6,258 bases of DNA from NCBI GenBank assembly GCA_019309605.1, contig JAFDFW010000126.1, forward strand, positions 1 through 6,258, read 5' to 3'. A program made the position numbers and the translations under genes. The notes under the pieces were generated by a model that saw only the letters and a list, made by a program, of their open reading frames with translations, was not told the DNA's origin and did no database searches. Every line of letters starts with the position of its first letter. Position 1 is the first letter of the stretch. Below are positions 4,779-6,258 of this stretch, piece by piece. The DNA comes from Deltaproteobacteria bacterium. Lineage in GTDB: Bacteria; Myxococcota_A; Polyangia; Polyangiales; Houyiibacteriaceae.

Positions 4779-6239
4779 TTAACTGACGCGGTAGTTGGGC
4801 GCTTCTTTCGTTACCATTACATCGTGCACGTGGCTCTCGTGGAGACCTGCTGGGCTGATGCGGATGAACTGGGCGTTCTTCTGAAGTTCGGCGACCGAGG
4901 GGTTGCCGGTGTAGCCCATGCCAGCGCGCAGGCCGCCGACTAGCTGGTACACCACGGTCGACAGCGGGCCACGATACGGCACGCGGCCCTCAATCCCCTC
5001 GGGGACGAGCTTGCCGACGTCCGACACATCGGCCTGTGCGTAACGGTCCGACGACCCTTCTCGCATCGCGCCGAGGGAACCCATCCCGCGGTACGACTTG
5101 TAGGTTCGGCCCTGATAGAGAACGAGCTCTCCCGGTGCCTCATCGGTGCCCGCGAACAGTGAGCCAATCATCACAGTGTTCGCGCCAGCGGCGATCGCCT
5201 TCACCGCATCGCCCGAGTACTTCACTCCACCGTCGGCGATGATCGGAACACCGTGCTCGCGTCCCACACGCGCGCAGTCCATGACCGCGGTCACCTGGGG
5301 CACGCCAATGCCGGCCACGACGCGCGTGGTGCAAATCGACCCGGGACCCATTCCGACCTTCACCGCGTCGGCGCCGGCGTCGATCAAAGCCTTCGTCCCA
5401 TCGCCCGTGGCGACGTTGCCCGCGACGACCTGCACGTTGGGATAGGTCGATTTCGTGTCCCGGACCGCGTCGATGACGCCCTTGCTGTGGCCGTGCGCAG
5501 TGTCGATGATCAGCACGTCGGCGCCTGCCTGCGCGAGAGCCTCGGTGCGCCTCTCTCGATCGGGGCCCACGCCGAGCGCGGCTCCCACACACAGACGGCC
5601 GAGCGAATCCTTGATCGAGTCCGGGTAGCGATCGGCCTGCAACAAGTCCTTGATGGTGATGAGACCGACGAGCTCGCCGCCCTCCCCGACCACGAGCAGC
5701 TTCTCGATACGGTGTTTGTGCAGAAGCTCGCGCGCCTTACTCTGCTCGACGCCAGGAGGCACGGTGACGAGCTCCTTGGTCATCAGCTGCGCGACCTTTT
5801 GGTTGAGGTTCTGCTCGAAGCGGATGTCGCGGCTCGTGAGAATACCGACGGGCTTGTCACCCTCGACCACGGGCAGCCCCGAAATCTCGTGGCGTCGCAT
5901 CAGCTCGAGGGCATCGTGGAGCGCTTCTCCGGGCCCGACGGTCACGGGATCGACGATCATGCCCGTCTCCGCGCGCTTCACCTTCGTGACTTCGAGCGCC
6001 TGTAGCTCCGGGGTCATGTTCTTGTGGAGAATGCCGATGCCGCCTTCGCGAGCCATCGTCACGGCAGTGCGCCACTCGGTCACCGTGTCCATCGCGCTCG
6101 ACACGAACGGGATACGCAGCTCGATTTCCCGAGTGAATTGAGTGGAAACGTCCGCATTTGCGGGCAGAAAATCCGCGTACGCCGGCACGAGCAACACGTC
6201 ATCGAAGGTCAGTGCTTCCCGTAGGATGCTGTCAGTCAC
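4779..6239 (-). CDS. guaB: IMP dehydrogenase
   Basis: GuaB oxidises IMP to XMP with NAD+, the rate-limiting first step toward GMP. The protein is complete at 486 residues, the usual bacterial length. The TIM barrel begins with LTFDDVLLVPAYADFLP (about 10-26) and is interrupted by a Bateman module of two CBS domains, about 94-142 (ISGLPVVEGDKPVGILTSRD) and 153-201 (IEKLLVVGEGGELVGLITIK), which in this family bind adenine or guanine nucleotides to adjust activity. Catalytic Cys303 lies in GMGPGSICTTR (296-306). The phosphate-binding DGGVKYSGD is at 336-344, and the mobile flap has the Arg399-Tyr400 pair in SSDRY. The NAD-side IDTAHGHS is at 245-252. The start is GTG at 6239-6237, chosen because a strong Shine-Dalgarno site sits five bases upstream and the first residues match the family's N terminus. 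Its promoter lies outside the window. guaA follows on the same strand after a 544-bp repeat-rich gap. Confidence 0.99.
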   Translation of the reverse strand: MTDSILREALTFDDVLLVPAYADFLPANADVSTQFTREIELRIPFVSSAMDTVTEWRTAVTMAREGGIGILHKNMTPELQALEVTKVKRAETGMIVDPVTVGPGEALHDALELMRRHEISGLPVVEGDKPVGILTSRDIRFEQNLNQKVAQLMTKELVTVPPGVEQSKARELLHKHRIEKLLVVGEGGELVGLITIKDLLQADRYPDSIKDSLGRLCVGAALGVGPDRERRTEALAQAGADVLIIDTAHGHSKGVIDAVRDTKSTYPNVQVVAGNVATGDGTKALIDAGADAVKVGMGPGSICTTRVVAGIGVPQVTAVMDCARVGREHGVPIIADGGVKYSGDAVKAIAAGANTVMIGSLFAGTDEAPGELVLYQGRTYKSYRGMGSLGAMREGSSDRYAQADVSDVGKLVPEGIEGRVPYRGPLSTVVYQLVGGLRAGMGYTGNPSVAELQKNAQFIRISPAGLHESHVHDVMVTKEAPNYRVS

Positions 6240-6250
6240 CGGAACCTCCC
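6240..6250 (-). promoter_or_regulatory. Shine-Dalgarno site for the guaB GTG start
   Basis: On the minus strand GGGAGG (6250-6245) is followed by TTCCG and then GTG. The good match and five-base spacing support the GTG start of guaB; no other start codon is in frame between here and the window edge. Confidence 0.85.
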
Positions 6251-6258
6251 AAAGGACC

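Noticed and set aside
4325..4786. Plus-strand open frame of 153 codons across the guaB-guaA gap
   Set aside because: The translation is low-information Arg/Pro/Ser-rich, crosses both inverted repeats, has no Shine-Dalgarno site and runs into the guaB end.
5253..6005. Plus-strand open frame (250 codons) opposite guaB
   Set aside because: It is antisense to the highly conserved guaB, and its composition follows from guaB codon use; no start signal or domain is visible.

Overview
This GC-rich window most likely comes from a Gram-negative, deltaproteobacterial or Myxococcota-like chromosome. The evidence is two Sec/SPII lipoproteins (one with a PEGA-like domain), a predicted outer-membrane beta-barrel ending in Phe, and a complete guaB and guaA. 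The taxonomic guess is inference from style only, because there is no rRNA or other marker here.

Layout. Positions 1-2400 carry a rightward envelope-type cluster. It begins with the 3' part of an unrecognised cysteine-containing protein (3-560), overlapped by a predicted outer-membrane barrel protein (527-1375). After a 53-bp GC-rich gap comes a lipoprotein with an alpha-helical, TPR-like body (1429-2400). Positions 2397-6239 carry a leftward block read from the minus strand: guaB (IMP dehydrogenase, 6239-4779), a 544-bp non-coding gap, guaA (GMP synthase, 4234-2690), and a small PEGA lipoprotein (2699-2397) that overlaps the end of guaA. The two blocks converge with stop codons overlapping at 2397-2400, leaving no room for an intergenic terminator.

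How the genes work together. GuaB converts IMP to XMP and GuaA converts XMP to GMP, so the window holds the whole guanine-nucleotide branch. Here guaA seems to have its own promoter. The envelope genes have no visible metabolic tie to gua; the PEGA lipoprotein is probably co-transcribed and translationally coupled to guaA.

Unusual content. The coding genes are ordinary. The least expected material is in the guaB-guaA gap. One inverted repeat (4587-4624 with 4740-4778) abuts the guaB stop codon, and every mismatch in its ungapped core is a G-U pair on the plus strand. A second, 117-nt imperfect hairpin (4304-4420) has most of its mismatches as G-U pairs on the minus strand. A degenerate direct repeat related to the first inverted repeat lies between them. 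Separately, guaA and the TPR-like lipoprotein share a promoter-like motif directly before an ATG with no Shine-Dalgarno sequence, which suggests leaderless transcripts. I found no defence system, CRISPR array, tRNA, rRNA or intact transposase.
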